Of a stretch of DNA of 64,000 bases, positions 43,795 through 53,303 are shown one piece after another. Position 1 is the first letter of the stretch, and every line of letters begins with the position of its first letter. Below the pieces are notes generated by a model, which was given only the letters and a program-made list of their open reading frames with translations, did not search any database and had not been told where the DNA came from. The translations under genes were made by a program, and so were the position numbers. The stretch comes from Cytophagaceae bacterium (GTDB lineage Bacteria; Bacteroidota; Bacteroidia; Cytophagales; JAIYAX01), in NCBI GenBank assembly GCA_027488815.1, contig JAIYAX010000012.1, positions 467,379-531,378 of the forward strand, in the 5' to 3' direction.

Positions 43795-44478
43795 ATGAAA
43801 TTCCGATTACTCATATTATCAGCATTCTTCGTTTTCCAAGGGATCATTAGCTCAGTTGCCTATGCTCAGGCCGTTCAATTGAAAGAATTAAAGCTTGATG
43901 CAGAATGCTACCTACATATTTTCTCTGAAGTCAAGGCACCTCTGGATCTTCAATCTGCCGGCCTCATTGTGCGACTTGTTTCTGAAGGTGGTTCTTCCGA
44001 AGGTATTGAAATTATCCTGCTAAATCAAGACCGCCTGCCTATTCGTTCACTTGCTGCGGATGCTTCAGGTACCGTCATCTTTAAGTCATTGGAGTGCAAG
44101 CAGAGCTATTATCTGGCTTCAGCCGGAGAGCGAGGCTTATCTGTAAAGTCGGTTCAGTGGCATCCTGAATGGGGCTTTGAAACAAGCCCTCTCAGCATTC
44201 AACAACAGTACAGCGATGAAGGGCTACATGAGATAAGTCTTAGGCTCAAAGCCATTGACCTCACTACTGGTAAGGCAATGAGCAATCTTGAATTTCACAT
44301 TGAGCACGATGGCAGTATTTTGAAAAAGGAGTATACCGAAGAGGATGGTAGTTTGGTATTCGAGCATCTGCCAACCGATAAAACATACAAGATTGTCACC
44401 TCTGAGCATATCCCGGAAATCATCATCATCAACCTGTTTGATCATAAATTAACTCCTCTCAAAAGAGGAACGATCTAA
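43795..44478 (+). CDS. Exported protein with two carboxypeptidase-regulatory-like beta domains
   Basis: A 227-residue protein with signal peptide (MKFRLLILSAFFVFQGIISSVAYA). Two tandem beta-sandwich segments are suggested: about 30-110 (LDLQSAGLIVRLVSEGG, DASGTVIFKSLECKQSYYL) and about 125-227 (EISLRLKAIDLTTGKAMSNL, EEDGSLVFEHLPTDKTYKI). The pattern G(S/T)xxF..L is typical of carboxypeptidase-regulatory-like or Cna-B-type folds. A 7/8 -7 match (TAATTTTA, 43781-43788) lies six bases before the ATG. The stop codon overlaps the convergent VOC gene by four bases. Function unknown, probably adhesion or surface structure. Confidence 0.7.
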   Translation: MKFRLLILSAFFVFQGIISSVAYAQAVQLKELKLDAECYLHIFSEVKAPLDLQSAGLIVRLVSEGGSSEGIEIILLNQDRLPIRSLAADASGTVIFKSLECKQSYYLASAGERGLSVKSVQWHPEWGFETSPLSIQQQYSDEGLHEISLRLKAIDLTTGKAMSNLEFHIEHDGSILKKEYTEEDGSLVFEHLPTDKTYKIVTSEHIPEIIIINLFDHKLTPLKRGTI

Positions 44479-44861
44479 GGCCAGATACCCTGTTCGGCGA
44501 TTTCGAGTACATGTCCGGAAGGGTCATGAAAGTAAAACGACTTTTTACCAGTGGTCCATATCTGTTCTGTCAGGATCACAATTCCAAGACCGGATAGCCT
44601 CTTTTTCCAGCTTTCATAGTCTTCTACTTCAAAGGCGATGTGTTGCCTGCCGGAAGCATAATGATAAGGCAAGCGTTGATCCAGTGCTGTTGCCTCGGGA
44701 TTGAACAACAGCAGCATGTGACCATCTTTTAGGCGATAGAATACATGCCTCCCCGCCACTTTACCGTACAAGTCAAACCCAAGTGTTTGAGAGTAGAAAT
44801 TTTCAGCCAGCTCCAGGTCACGATGGTATAGGCAGGTTTCTTTGATCAGCAATGGTTTCAT
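44475..44861 (-). CDS. VOC-superfamily protein (glyoxalase/fosfomycin-resistance fold)
   Basis: A 128-residue protein with two beta-alpha-beta-beta-beta modules. Candidate metal ligands are Glu8, His74 (GRQHIAFEV) and Glu120 (HDPSGHVLEI, 112-121), matching the His/Glu triad of VOC enzymes. FYSQTLGFDLYGK (22-34) is the usual first-module start. Members include glyoxalases, FosA-type thiol transferases, dioxygenases and epimerases; I cannot say which. With bshA in the same window a bacillithiol S-transferase is conceivable but not shown. Overlaps its convergent neighbour by four bases. Confidence 0.85.
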   Translation of the reverse strand: MKPLLIKETCLYHRDLELAENFYSQTLGFDLYGKVAGRHVFYRLKDGHMLLLFNPEATALDQRLPYHYASGRQHIAFEVEDYESWKKRLSGLGIVILTEQIWTTGKKSFYFHDPSGHVLEIAEQGIWP

Positions 44862-45084
44862 AAAGGAAGGTTTTTAGGTCTGGCTGTGTAGCTTTACACC
44901 CGGCTATACTTTGGACAGGTGAATATCGGAATACTTTGCAATTCAAGGGCCTGGGGAGGGCTTGAACTTAACAAGATTGAACAGGCTTATGATTGATTGG
45001 ACAATTATGAAGCTGATTAAGGTTTTGGAGTATTTCTTGGGTTTTTTTTGCTCCAAAAGTCAGGCTTAAATGATTGGATAAGAA

Positions 45085-46200
45085 ATGAGCACTCCACCTA
45101 TCCTTTATGAAGACCTTAGCCAATTGCATGAACCAATTCAACCTTTAATTGAAGAGGCATTTAGGAAATCAATTAAAAAGGGTCAGTTCATTCTTGGAGA
45201 AGAAGTAGAGGCTTTTGAGCAAAAGCTTTCTGAATCTACTTATCGAGATTATGCCATTGGGCTTAGTTCAGGAACAGCTGCACTTACGCTTTTGCTTAAG
45301 GCGATGAAGGAGCAAAATGACCGACGAATGGTAGTTTTACCTGCTATGGTGTGCATGCCTGTGGTGGCAGCGGTTGTTGAAGCTGGGTGTGAGCCAATTT
45401 TCGTTGATGTTTCTTTTGGTCGATATACGATAGATCCTGATTTGGCAGATGCTGCAATGAATGATAAGGTATTGGCATTGATTGCTGTGCATCTGTACGG
45501 TCATGTATGCGAACTTGATCGACTAAAGTTGCTTTGTGAGCGTGATGGTGCATACTTACTTGAAGATTGTGCCCAAGCCCAAGGAGCACTATGGAAGGGG
45601 AAGCCTGTTGGCAGTTTCGGTGATGCAGCAGCTTTTAGTTTTTACCCTACTAAGCACCTCGGGGCCTTAGGTGATGCCGGTGCAGCAGTTACCAGCAATT
45701 CCGAATGGGCTGAGTATATAAAAAAGGCTCGAGAGTATGGTTCTTTCACACGAGGTCCTTATTCTTTTTTAACAGGAAATTACAGAATGGATACTATTCA
45801 AGCTGCAATTCTTCTTGCCAAATGGCCGTATTGGATGGAGTGGGTAGAGAAACGAAATACACATGCCAGACTCTATTTAGATCAGTTGATCGAGATAGGT
45901 CTTGAATTGCCTAAAAAAGTAGTAGAGGCTAAGGATGCACAACATGTTTTTCCGGTTTTATCTTCAAACAGAAATAGACTTACTCAGCAATTACTGGAGT
46001 TAGGAATTGAAACAGCCCAACACTACTCTTATGTTTCAGCTTTGCAGCCGGTTTTTAAGGGTAAATTCATTTCAAAAGACTACCCTGTTGCATGTAAAGT
46101 AGCAAACGAACAGATTAGTCTTACATGCTCTGCGGTTCATAAACAGGAAACCATTGAAAAAGTTATAAAGCATTTAAAAGTTATATTGAATTTTGGTTGA
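45085..46200 (+). CDS. DegT/DnrJ/EryC1/StrS sugar aminotransferase
   Basis: A PLP enzyme of 371 residues that puts an amino group on a nucleotide-linked keto sugar. Lys190 in SFYPTKHLGALGDAG is the PLP-binding lysine, Asp161 in EDCAQAQGA binds the pyridine nitrogen, and SSGTAAL (61-67) binds phosphate. Sequence order and length fit the family. It opens the AT-rich island and reads away from the other glycan genes. The 223-base gap upstream (44862-45084) holds no gene I can see. The sugar is unknown; no dehydratase or acetyltransferase partner is near. Confidence 0.92.
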   Translation: MSTPPILYEDLSQLHEPIQPLIEEAFRKSIKKGQFILGEEVEAFEQKLSESTYRDYAIGLSSGTAALTLLLKAMKEQNDRRMVVLPAMVCMPVVAAVVEAGCEPIFVDVSFGRYTIDPDLADAAMNDKVLALIAVHLYGHVCELDRLKLLCERDGAYLLEDCAQAQGALWKGKPVGSFGDAAAFSFYPTKHLGALGDAGAAVTSNSEWAEYIKKAREYGSFTRGPYSFLTGNYRMDTIQAAILLAKWPYWMEWVEKRNTHARLYLDQLIEIGLELPKKVVEAKDAQHVFPVLSSNRNRLTQQLLELGIETAQHYSYVSALQPVFKGKFISKDYPVACKVANEQISLTCSAVHKQETIEKVIKHLKVILNFG

Positions 46201-46291
46201 TTTCTATTTTACTCTGTCGATGCTTTTGTTTGAAATTTTAAACTGAAATTGATTTTGAAAAGACAGATTATTTGGTCTTATATTAAACAAA

Positions 46292-47182
46292 CTATAGTCT
46301 AATCCAAGCTTCAGGAAACATAAAGGAAGTGTCTTTTGAACTACCAGCATACCATGATTTAGGAGCAATTTTTTTGCCTTTTGATGTTGATAGGTAGGCT
46401 CCCCACCAACTGAAACTACTATTTGCCAATATATGGTGTTCGCATTGGGACATAAGTAACAGGTCCAAATGGGCTTGCTCACTGCTGTTATGATTTACAT
46501 AGTAAGTATTGTAGTCGACTTTTAAATTATTTTTCACCCACTCGATTTCATCAGAAAATATAAAGAGTTCAGAATTTGGATTTGCGTAGTTGTTTTTAAC
46601 TAAATAGTCAATTGCATTAAGATAATAATCCATGGAGCATAAGCCATGAAATGAATTAGCATGAATATTTCTCACATAGTCTCCCCTTCTTATATGAATA
46701 GCGATTGAATTTTTTGACCTCATTCTATCGGCAATAGTTCTATTTTCATTATTAAAGTAATCCACTGGTTTTAAAAATAGTGATTTAATTTCATGCTCAT
46801 TGCCTAGGAAATATTTGTGGCTTTGCCAATACCCTTCTAAATACAAATGTTTCTTTTTATTTCCGGTTATTTCTGTATATTCAATATGCTTTTCCGTGAC
46901 TTTATGTATACTGCGACCTAGCAGATGATTAAGAACGTATTTTAACTTGTTCTCTTTGTTTTCAACCCATTTGAGGATGTTTAGGTCATAAAGTATAAAA
47001 TCGCCTAATTCAAATTTATCAAGTTCAAATTTTCTTGACGTGATATTGTTTTGATTTAAAGACTGATTAAACCATGATAAATCAAGGAACAGCTTGGTAT
47101 TTAGCTTTTTAGAAGTAGCAAATCCGGCAGCAAATTGGAACATCTGATTGCCAAGACCACCCATTATTTTTACAATTACCAT
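46292..47182 (-). CDS. GT11 alpha-1,2-fucosyltransferase
   Basis: A 296-residue enzyme with all conserved blocks of family GT11: MGGLGNQMFQFAAG (7-20), HIRRGDYV (163-170, the GDP-fucose site), LFIFSDEIEWVKNN (206-219) and NSSFSWWGAYL (254-264). It transfers fucose from GDP-fucose to a galactose-type acceptor in a surface glycan. It overlaps the FkbM gene by seven bases, so the pair is coupled. GDP-fucose synthesis genes (gmd, fcl) are not in the window. Codon use is AT-rich like the rest of the island. Confidence 0.93.
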   Translation of the reverse strand: MVIVKIMGGLGNQMFQFAAGFATSKKLNTKLFLDLSWFNQSLNQNNITSRKFELDKFELGDFILYDLNILKWVENKENKLKYVLNHLLGRSIHKVTEKHIEYTEITGNKKKHLYLEGYWQSHKYFLGNEHEIKSLFLKPVDYFNNENRTIADRMRSKNSIAIHIRRGDYVRNIHANSFHGLCSMDYYLNAIDYLVKNNYANPNSELFIFSDEIEWVKNNLKVDYNTYYVNHNSSEQAHLDLLLMSQCEHHILANSSFSWWGAYLSTSKGKKIAPKSWYAGSSKDTSFMFPEAWIRL

Positions 47183-47982
47183 TTAAGTAACCTTTTGATA
47201 AATAGCTTGAAGCGTTTGCTTAAGGATTTTCTTTCGATCATTGAAATTGATCTTATTTGCTTTTCCGAAAAGTGCTGACGGTTGAGGTATAATTGGTCTC
47301 CTGAAACATGGTCAATGTCACTTTTGATGCAAACGAAATCATTTTTATTCATAAACTGTTCGATGTCATTTTTAAGCGGCTGACCTTTATATAGTTCTAC
47401 TACCTCAACTTCCATCCATACAGCCTTTATGTTTTTCATTTTTTCTCCACATCCTTCCAAGACCAATAATTCCGCTCCTTGTACATCCAAATGAATAAAA
47501 TCTATTTGATTCAGCCCATTCAAATTCATGAAATTATCCAACCGTTGAGTTTTTACTGAAATCTCTTCTTTAAATTCCAGCCAGGGAGTTGCTTTTTTTA
47601 TCTCAGAGGAAGGTGGTAGAAGTGAGCTAGATTTATTTCCAAAGTCCCAATCTAGATCACTTGGTCTATCCTCTGGTCTGCCTGAGCTTATATAAAAAGT
47701 AGCTTCACCATCCTCATTTGATAAGGCTAGTTTATATGGTTTTATTTTGTTGTCTTTTTTAAATTGGCTAATATTTTCAATGACCAGTTTAAAGTTGTCA
47801 TCTCTAGGTTCAAAAGTAAATACTATTGCATTTTCAAATAGATTACTATACTTTATTGAGTCTTCACCCTCACATGCTCCAATATCAAATATGATGAGAC
47901 TATCGGATTCCTTGAATGTATTTAGCAAAACATCCTTTATGTTTAAATCAATCTGAAAGTAGCTTCTACGGTCAAAAGTCAT
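47176..47982 (-). CDS. FkbM-family methyltransferase
   Basis: A 268-residue SAM-dependent O-methyltransferase. LIIFDIGACEGEDSIKYS (about 31-48) is the SAM-binding motif, VFTFEPRDDNFKLV the FkbM signature, and FIHLDVQGAELLVLEGC (about 160-176) the conserved Asp-Glu region. The family often methylates sugars in surface glycans, which fits the neighbours. A TAnnTTTG box lies 93 bases upstream of the ATG. It is coupled to the fucosyltransferase gene downstream, suggesting that a fucosylated glycan is also methylated. Confidence 0.9.
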   Translation of the reverse strand: MTFDRRSYFQIDLNIKDVLLNTFKESDSLIIFDIGACEGEDSIKYSNLFENAIVFTFEPRDDNFKLVIENISQFKKDNKIKPYKLALSNEDGEATFYISSGRPEDRPSDLDWDFGNKSSSLLPPSSEIKKATPWLEFKEEISVKTQRLDNFMNLNGLNQIDFIHLDVQGAELLVLEGCGEKMKNIKAVWMEVEVVELYKGQPLKNDIEQFMNKNDFVCIKSDIDHVSGDQLYLNRQHFSEKQIRSISMIERKSLSKRFKLFIKRLLKW

Positions 47983-48075
47983 ATTGAAAGGTTTAAAAGT
48001 GTAAACTTGTAAGAGAGGATACGGAATTGAAGCAAGTCAATCTAAATAGCTCAAATAGAGTGTATCTCATATATT

Positions 48076-48083
48076 CAAAGTTA
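48076..48083 (-). promoter_or_regulatory. Candidate -7 box of the FkbM-fucosyltransferase pair
   Basis: The minus strand reads TAACTTTG, an exact TAnnTTTG match, 93 bases before the FkbM ATG and just after the GT17 stop. The leader would be unusually long for this window. Confidence 0.4.
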
Positions 48084-48095
48084 AAAATTACATTA

Positions 48096-48920
48096 TTAAG
48101 ACTTTACTATATTCTTGTTTATTAAGTCTGAATAAAGATTAATGTTTTTGGCAACGTACTCCGGTAGATAAATGAAAGGATCAAAAGACTTAAACCGACT
48201 ACCAGAGTCAAATAGGTCTCCGCCTTCCTCAATGATCTTTTGAACCCTTTCCGGATTTTTATGGTAATCGGTATCAAATTCGGTGTGTTCGAATGCTCCT
48301 AGTTTTTCAACTATTTTTTTCCAATCTCCTAGAAAAGAAAAATGCCAACCACCGTTTGGATGAACAATGATTCCTTTTTCTCTTTTACCTCGATAAAGTC
48401 TTGTTTTTTTAATTGAACTAAAGTCTGAGTAGTTGAGCATAACGCTGCCATACCACCAGTTTGGAGAGTCATTTGGTCCGATAACCGAGAAAGTATTGAG
48501 AAAATAGTTTGCATATAATTGCTCAAAAACATGAATACCAGGTTTGCCTGCTTCTGATCTGACTTTATCGGGGTTAGGAATTTCATCAACATCAGAGACG
48601 ATAAGTACATCCCCCCTTTTGAAGTTTTTCAAACCTCTGGTTATTTGTTCTTTTTGATAATTACCACAATCCCAAGCATGTGGAACTCGAAATTTATCCC
48701 AACGCCAAGAAGGAAATTTTTCAATGATGATATGCTCTATTTTGTGAAGAAAGGGTGCAAAACGCATTTTGTTTTCTTCAAAATACAGGGGTTTCGGCTT
48801 TTTTGTAAATGTTTGCCTACTTTCTACCAAAATGAATTTGTCTACTACCTGATCAAGAACATTCAGCCTAATTTCAAGAAGCTCAAGTTCATTAAAGAAT
48901 GCGAAGCCGTCGTAAATCAT
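48096..48920 (-). CDS. GT17-family glycosyltransferase (MGAT3-like)
   Basis: A 274-residue protein. IYDGFAFFNELELLEIRL (2-19) and FILVESRQTFTKKPKPLYF (30-48) are characteristic of family GT17, known best for the eukaryotic bisecting N-acetylglucosaminyltransferase MGAT3. The metal site is VLIVSDVDEIPNP (about 105-117), and GGWHFSFLGD lies near 210. All conserved blocks are present, so it is probably active. The sugar cannot be given; N-acetylglucosamine is known for the best-studied family members. It is divergent from the next gene, with only 42 bases between starts. Confidence 0.88.
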   Translation of the reverse strand: MIYDGFAFFNELELLEIRLNVLDQVVDKFILVESRQTFTKKPKPLYFEENKMRFAPFLHKIEHIIIEKFPSWRWDKFRVPHAWDCGNYQKEQITRGLKNFKRGDVLIVSDVDEIPNPDKVRSEAGKPGIHVFEQLYANYFLNTFSVIGPNDSPNWWYGSVMLNYSDFSSIKKTRLYRGKREKGIIVHPNGGWHFSFLGDWKKIVEKLGAFEHTEFDTDYHKNPERVQKIIEEGGDLFDSGSRFKSFDPFIYLPEYVAKNINLYSDLINKNIVKS

Positions 48921-48962
48921 AAATCACTAGCAAGATAATTTAATTTGTTTAATATTTGAGCC

Positions 48963-50102
48963 ATGATCAGTCGTGAATATTCTGCGGAATCTGGAAAAAG
49001 AATTGGTATTCTATCACTATCTGTGGCTTGGGGTGGTTTAGAAATCAATTTGGTCAAGCTCGGTGTTTGGTTAGCACAGCGTGGGAATCATATTGTTTAT
49101 TATAGTGTCGAGCATAGTCGAGGTGTACCTCGAGCTCAAGAAGCCGGACTTACGACTGCTATTATCCCTGTTAAGAGAAAGTATTTAGATTTCAGAGCTG
49201 CCAGAGCGTTGGGTGTTTCAGCAAGTGAACATCAACTTGATTGTGTCATTGTAGGAATGTCAAAAGACATTAATCTATCTGTATTATCTAGATTATTTTC
49301 TAATAATAAATTTAAGATATTCTATCTGCAGCAAATGACTATAGGTATTACGAAAAGAGATCTATTCCATACTTTGCTTTATTCACAGCTTGATGCCTGG
49401 ATTACACCATTGGATGTTTTAAAAGCTGAGTTGTTAACAAAGACTCGTATTAATCAGGATAAAGTAAAAGTTATACCCTTAAGTATTGATATCGAAAAGT
49501 TTGAATCCTCCGCTATAAATACTGTTAAAGCAAGATTGGAATTGGGAGTACCAAGCAATGCTGTAATAGCAGGAATGGTATCAAGGCCAGATCCGGGAAA
49601 AGGTCATCGTTTTTTTATTGAAGCTTTGGCTAGTCTTAAGAAAAGAAGTATAAGTGTTGTTGGCTTAATTGTTGGACTTAAAGGCCTTTACGAAGATGAT
49701 TATGGATTAGAGATGGAGAAGCTCTCTGAAGATTTGGGGCTAATTTTAGATCACGATATTTTCTTTAAACCCTTTCAGCCTGATCCAGCTATTGCCTATA
49801 GAGCTATGGATGTTTTTGTTATGGCTTCATTAGAAGAGACATTTGGAATGGTTACAGTTGAAGCTATTGTTGCTGGAATTCCTGTAATGGGTACTGAAAA
49901 TTTAGGCCCTAAAGAGATATTAGAGAATGGTAAATATGGGTATATGATACAAGTTGCAAATTCAAGTTCCATTGAGAATGCACTGATAGATTATATTGAA
50001 CACAAGCCAGAATGGGAGCGTAGAGCATTATTAGCCAAAGAAATGGCTGTTCATAGATACGGCCATGAAACAATGTGCAAGGCTATTGAGCAAATGATTT
50101 GA
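48963..50102 (+). CDS. GT4 glycosyltransferase
   Basis: A 379-residue retaining glycosyltransferase of GT-B fold. The N-terminal half begins KRIGILSLSVAWGGLEINL (12-30), the acceptor side. The donor side has RPDPGKGHRFFIEALAS and the Glu pair in ASLEETFGMVTVEAIVAGIP (about 293-312). Part of the AT-rich island on the plus strand between minus-strand genes, a mosaic order often seen in exchangeable glycan loci. Donor and acceptor unknown. Confidence 0.9.
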   Translation: MISREYSAESGKRIGILSLSVAWGGLEINLVKLGVWLAQRGNHIVYYSVEHSRGVPRAQEAGLTTAIIPVKRKYLDFRAARALGVSASEHQLDCVIVGMSKDINLSVLSRLFSNNKFKIFYLQQMTIGITKRDLFHTLLYSQLDAWITPLDVLKAELLTKTRINQDKVKVIPLSIDIEKFESSAINTVKARLELGVPSNAVIAGMVSRPDPGKGHRFFIEALASLKKRSISVVGLIVGLKGLYEDDYGLEMEKLSEDLGLILDHDIFFKPFQPDPAIAYRAMDVFVMASLEETFGMVTVEAIVAGIPVMGTENLGPKEILENGKYGYMIQVANSSSIENALIDYIEHKPEWERRALLAKEMAVHRYGHETMCKAIEQMI

Positions 50103-50109
50103 AATATGT

Positions 50110-51132
50110 TTAAAGATCTTTTGATATGAACAACCATTTAATTCCTATTTTTAGACTCTTTATTTTATGTCTTGTTTTTAAAAAGGTAAGTGAAGAATAG
50201 TCAAAAATAAATGACTTTAAAACGTGAACACCTGAATTGGTTCGGTGTAACAATCTAATGTATAAATTTTGCAAAAGAATCTTGAAATTAGTCATATCAA
50301 AATATAGTATATCATTATTCTCCTTCATTAGCGCACTCAATATTTTAATAAGCTCACTAAATTCCTGTCCTTTCACTTTGTCTTCATTAAACAACTTAAT
50401 CGTTAAGGAAGAAGGGTAGGCCGAAAGACAATTAAAAATACCTGATAAGTATTCGTACCTAATGAATGATGTGATTCTTTCCTGAGCTTCTTTTCTTACT
50501 GAAGAAATTTGTTGCTGATGTATGCGATAGTTTAAAAGCACTTTTTGAAGATTACTAAGTCTGCCTCCTTGTAAAATTACTTTAGTCCACATTTGAAAAT
50601 CTTCGGCATGGCGGTATGAGGAGTTATAACGGATATTATGTTTGTCAATAAATGATTTCCTCATAAATGCGGTGGGATGCGCTATCGGTGTATGATCAAA
50701 TATCATTAAACAAAGCGACTCATGATCCGCAGGTAGTTTGACAATAAGCCCTTCGGGGAAGTGTTTATACCAGCTTCCAATTACTGCCAAATCAGGATTG
50801 TTTTCCATCAAATCATATTGTAGTGCCAATCTTTCATGCACACAAATATCATCGGCATCCATTCTTGCGATATACTTTCCTCGACTTACTTCAATTCCCT
50901 TATTCAAACTATCAATAATACCAATATTCTTTTCATTTTTAATCAAGAAAATGCGATTATCATTATATGATTTAATTTTATTCAAAGATTGGTCGCTAGA
51001 TCCATCATCTATAATTATTAATTCGAAGTCTTCAAAAGTTTGATTTAAAATGGATTCTATTGACTCTTGAATATACAATTCTGCGTTGTGTACAGGTAAC
51101 AAAACGCTAATTCTAGGTGCCGAACTTATCAT
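50110..51132 (-). CDS. GT2 glycosyltransferase
   Basis: A 340-residue GT-A enzyme. ISVLLPVHNAELYIQESI (8-25), IIDDGSSDQS (about 39-48) and MDADDICVHERLALQYDL (about 93-110) are the nucleotide and metal-binding motifs of GT2. HAEDFQMWTKVI (about 172-183) supplies the usual acceptor-side acidic residue. The C-terminal third is helical and basic. Strongly AT-rich. It converges with the GT4 gene seven bases away. Product unknown. Confidence 0.9.
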   Translation of the reverse strand: MISSAPRISVLLPVHNAELYIQESIESILNQTFEDFELIIIDDGSSDQSLNKIKSYNDNRIFLIKNEKNIGIIDSLNKGIEVSRGKYIARMDADDICVHERLALQYDLMENNPDLAVIGSWYKHFPEGLIVKLPADHESLCLMIFDHTPIAHPTAFMRKSFIDKHNIRYNSSYRHAEDFQMWTKVILQGGRLSNLQKVLLNYRIHQQQISSVRKEAQERITSFIRYEYLSGIFNCLSAYPSSLTIKLFNEDKVKGQEFSELIKILSALMKENNDILYFDMTNFKILLQNLYIRLLHRTNSGVHVLKSFIFDYSSLTFLKTRHKIKSLKIGIKWLFISKDL

Positions 51133-51180
51133 GTTCTTAAGATCTATTTTCTATAGGAGTAAATTATTCTGATTGATTTT

Positions 51181-52350
51181 TTAAGCTATTTTGAAAAGAT
51201 CCCGATAGCTTTCATTAAATGTTTTAATATCAAATGCCTTCGATTGCTCATAGGCATTTAAAGATAACTCTTTCCTAAGTAATATATCTTTCTTTAACTG
51301 AATAAGTTTATGAGAGAATAGTTCGATTATTTCTAATTCATTATTTGAATTAATCAATAAAGCATTTTTATTATTTTCAAGCCTGTTTGGTATATCGCCA
51401 ACTGCTGTACACAATGGAATGCAGCCATAGGACATTGCTTCCATAATTACCATTGGAAAGCCCTCCCTACAGGATGATAGTATTAGAACATCTGAATTTG
51501 TATACAATTCTCTTAATGCATCTTGATCATTAATCTCTCCAAGATAGTTTGAATTCGAACTTAATGTATTTACTTCATCTGGGATAAAGCCAACATAGGT
51601 AAAGAAGATATCATGATTACTGAGTTTACTTGAGACCTTTTCAATTATTTTTATTCTTTTTTCTGGCGAGGCTCTTCCAATGTAAATGACATCAAGTCTT
51701 TCGTTAGAATATTTTTTTTCAATTAAGGTACTGGGTACATTTATTCCATTGGAAATAAAAACTATATTTTTAATGTATTCTTCAGGGATACTATTTGATA
51801 TATATAACTCAGATAATTCTTGTATTGCTTTGTGACTAATTAATGCCCTTTTGTCTAGGTATTTGACCACAGGCAGGCTCCAATGTTCAGCAGCTTCAAT
51901 GTTATCAGAGAAAGCATGAATTAGGTCAAACTTGAGAATTGAGGGATTTATAGCAGGAAGGATTTGGTAATACAGTTTTGAGTTGCAACCAAATACGTAT
52001 ATTGGGTTTAACTTATTTACAGTTGAAACTAATAGGTTCACTACAAAAAAATTCAAATATTTTTTACTTAAACAAAATCCAAGATCAAGTATCGCTGATT
52101 TTGAAGAAAATTCTTCAAGTAGTTTATTGTTCCTGGAGATGTTAGTAAATATGATGAGTTTTCTTGCTTCAGGAATTGCATGCAGAATATCAATATGTAC
52201 TCTTTCAGCACCACCGATATGATAAAATGGAAAAAAGAATATAATATCGTATTGTCTCGACTTGATGCTTTGCAACTTAGTAATACCTTTAAAAAATATA
52301 AGCCAATATTGCGGTCTTAAAAATATCTTAATTAAGTTGATTAAGAACAT
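51181..52350 (-). CDS. GT4 glycosyltransferase
   Basis: A 389-residue GT-B glycosyltransferase. Near the N-terminus FFFPFYHIGGAERVHIDIL (about 39-57) is the typical GGAE loop, and later IYIGRASPEKRIKII (about 222-236) and SCREGFPMVIMEAMSYGCIP (about 291-310) carry the donor-binding Glu pair. The extended first 30 residues are hydrophobic (LIKIFLRPQYWLIFFK), suggesting membrane association. Starts six bases after the next gene upstream stops, so part of a minus-strand run of three or four glycosyltransferases. Confidence 0.9.
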   Translation of the reverse strand: MFLINLIKIFLRPQYWLIFFKGITKLQSIKSRQYDIIFFFPFYHIGGAERVHIDILHAIPEARKLIIFTNISRNNKLLEEFSSKSAILDLGFCLSKKYLNFFVVNLLVSTVNKLNPIYVFGCNSKLYYQILPAINPSILKFDLIHAFSDNIEAAEHWSLPVVKYLDKRALISHKAIQELSELYISNSIPEEYIKNIVFISNGINVPSTLIEKKYSNERLDVIYIGRASPEKRIKIIEKVSSKLSNHDIFFTYVGFIPDEVNTLSSNSNYLGEINDQDALRELYTNSDVLILSSCREGFPMVIMEAMSYGCIPLCTAVGDIPNRLENNKNALLINSNNELEIIELFSHKLIQLKKDILLRKELSLNAYEQSKAFDIKTFNESYRDLFKIA

Positions 52351-52355
52351 TTATT

Positions 52356-53303
52356 TTACTTATTAAGTTGTATCTGATTTAAAATTGATAACACAGCCTT
52401 TTTGTCAGGTGCTGGTATCTCACTAAAAGTTATTCCTTCTTTTGATTTAAAATAGTTTTCACCATGTGCTACATTCATTGACCAGGATGATGAATTTGCA
52501 ATTGTACTGTTTTTCATACATTCAGAAATGTTGTCTATATAGTTTTCACTATCTGCAAGGTCTGCGAACCACCAAAAAGGTGACGTAAGCCCTTTTTCGG
52601 CAATTTGATAAGTGTGTTCAACATGTTCCCATGCATTGTAAAAATTTTCATCCATATAGCCTACTTCCTCAATTACAGATCTATGGTAATAGGAAAATGC
52701 TCCAACACAATGTCGATACAAAGCTATTTCTACATTTTCAGAATAAGGAATTACTATCCTTGGGTCAGGAGGACCATTTTCGTTTAGCAGATGTCGTTCT
52801 TCATGACTAATTCTTCTTAGTTTAGGATGAAATAGTTTAGACCTAAAAAATAACTTATATATTTGATTTAGAGCTATTTTGAACGGGTTTAATGGTTTTA
52901 AGATCGAAGGATTATCTTGAACTCTGTTGTGTGGACCTTGTAACGCATAATTCAAATGTCGCAATCCTGAAACTTTAGAGGCTTTGATATACGCTTCAAA
53001 CACTAAAGGATTTTTAATCAACACATCATCTTCAATAAGGAATAAATGAGTACAATTATTTCTCATAAGAAATTTCAATGCATCATTTTTGCTTACAGCT
53101 ACTCCTTTGTTCTCCGAATGTTGAATAAGTACTGCATTTTTGGGATAGACATCCTCTGGGTAAGGTTTACCATCGTTAACAACTACAAAGAAGTCAATAC
53201 AATCAGTTATTAAATGCGCTGATTGTTGAAACTTACTCACCGAGTTACATGTGATAAGTCCAACCCCTATACTCTCATTTACCAATAATGGTTCTGGTTT
53301 CAT
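52356..53303 (-). CDS. GT2-like glycosyltransferase
   Basis: A 315-residue protein of GT-A type. IGVGLITCNSVSKFQQSAHL (12-31), VVVNDGKPYPEDV and LFLIEDDVLIKNPLVFEAY (about 87-105, with the acidic metal motif EDD) indicate a nucleotide-sugar transferase. The C-terminal half carries WEHVEHTYQIAEKG, the usual acidic acceptor residue region. It overlaps the upstream gene by 29 bases in another frame, longer than the usual 4-base coupling, so the true start may be internal. It is closer to capsule-type glycosyltransferases than to processive enzymes. Donor unknown. Confidence 0.8.
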   Translation of the reverse strand: MKPEPLLVNESIGVGLITCNSVSKFQQSAHLITDCIDFFVVVNDGKPYPEDVYPKNAVLIQHSENKGVAVSKNDALKFLMRNNCTHLFLIEDDVLIKNPLVFEAYIKASKVSGLRHLNYALQGPHNRVQDNPSILKPLNPFKIALNQIYKLFFRSKLFHPKLRRISHEERHLLNENGPPDPRIVIPYSENVEIALYRHCVGAFSYYHRSVIEEVGYMDENFYNAWEHVEHTYQIAEKGLTSPFWWFADLADSENYIDNISECMKNSTIANSSSWSMNVAHGENYFKSKEGITFSEIPAPDKKAVLSILNQIQLNK

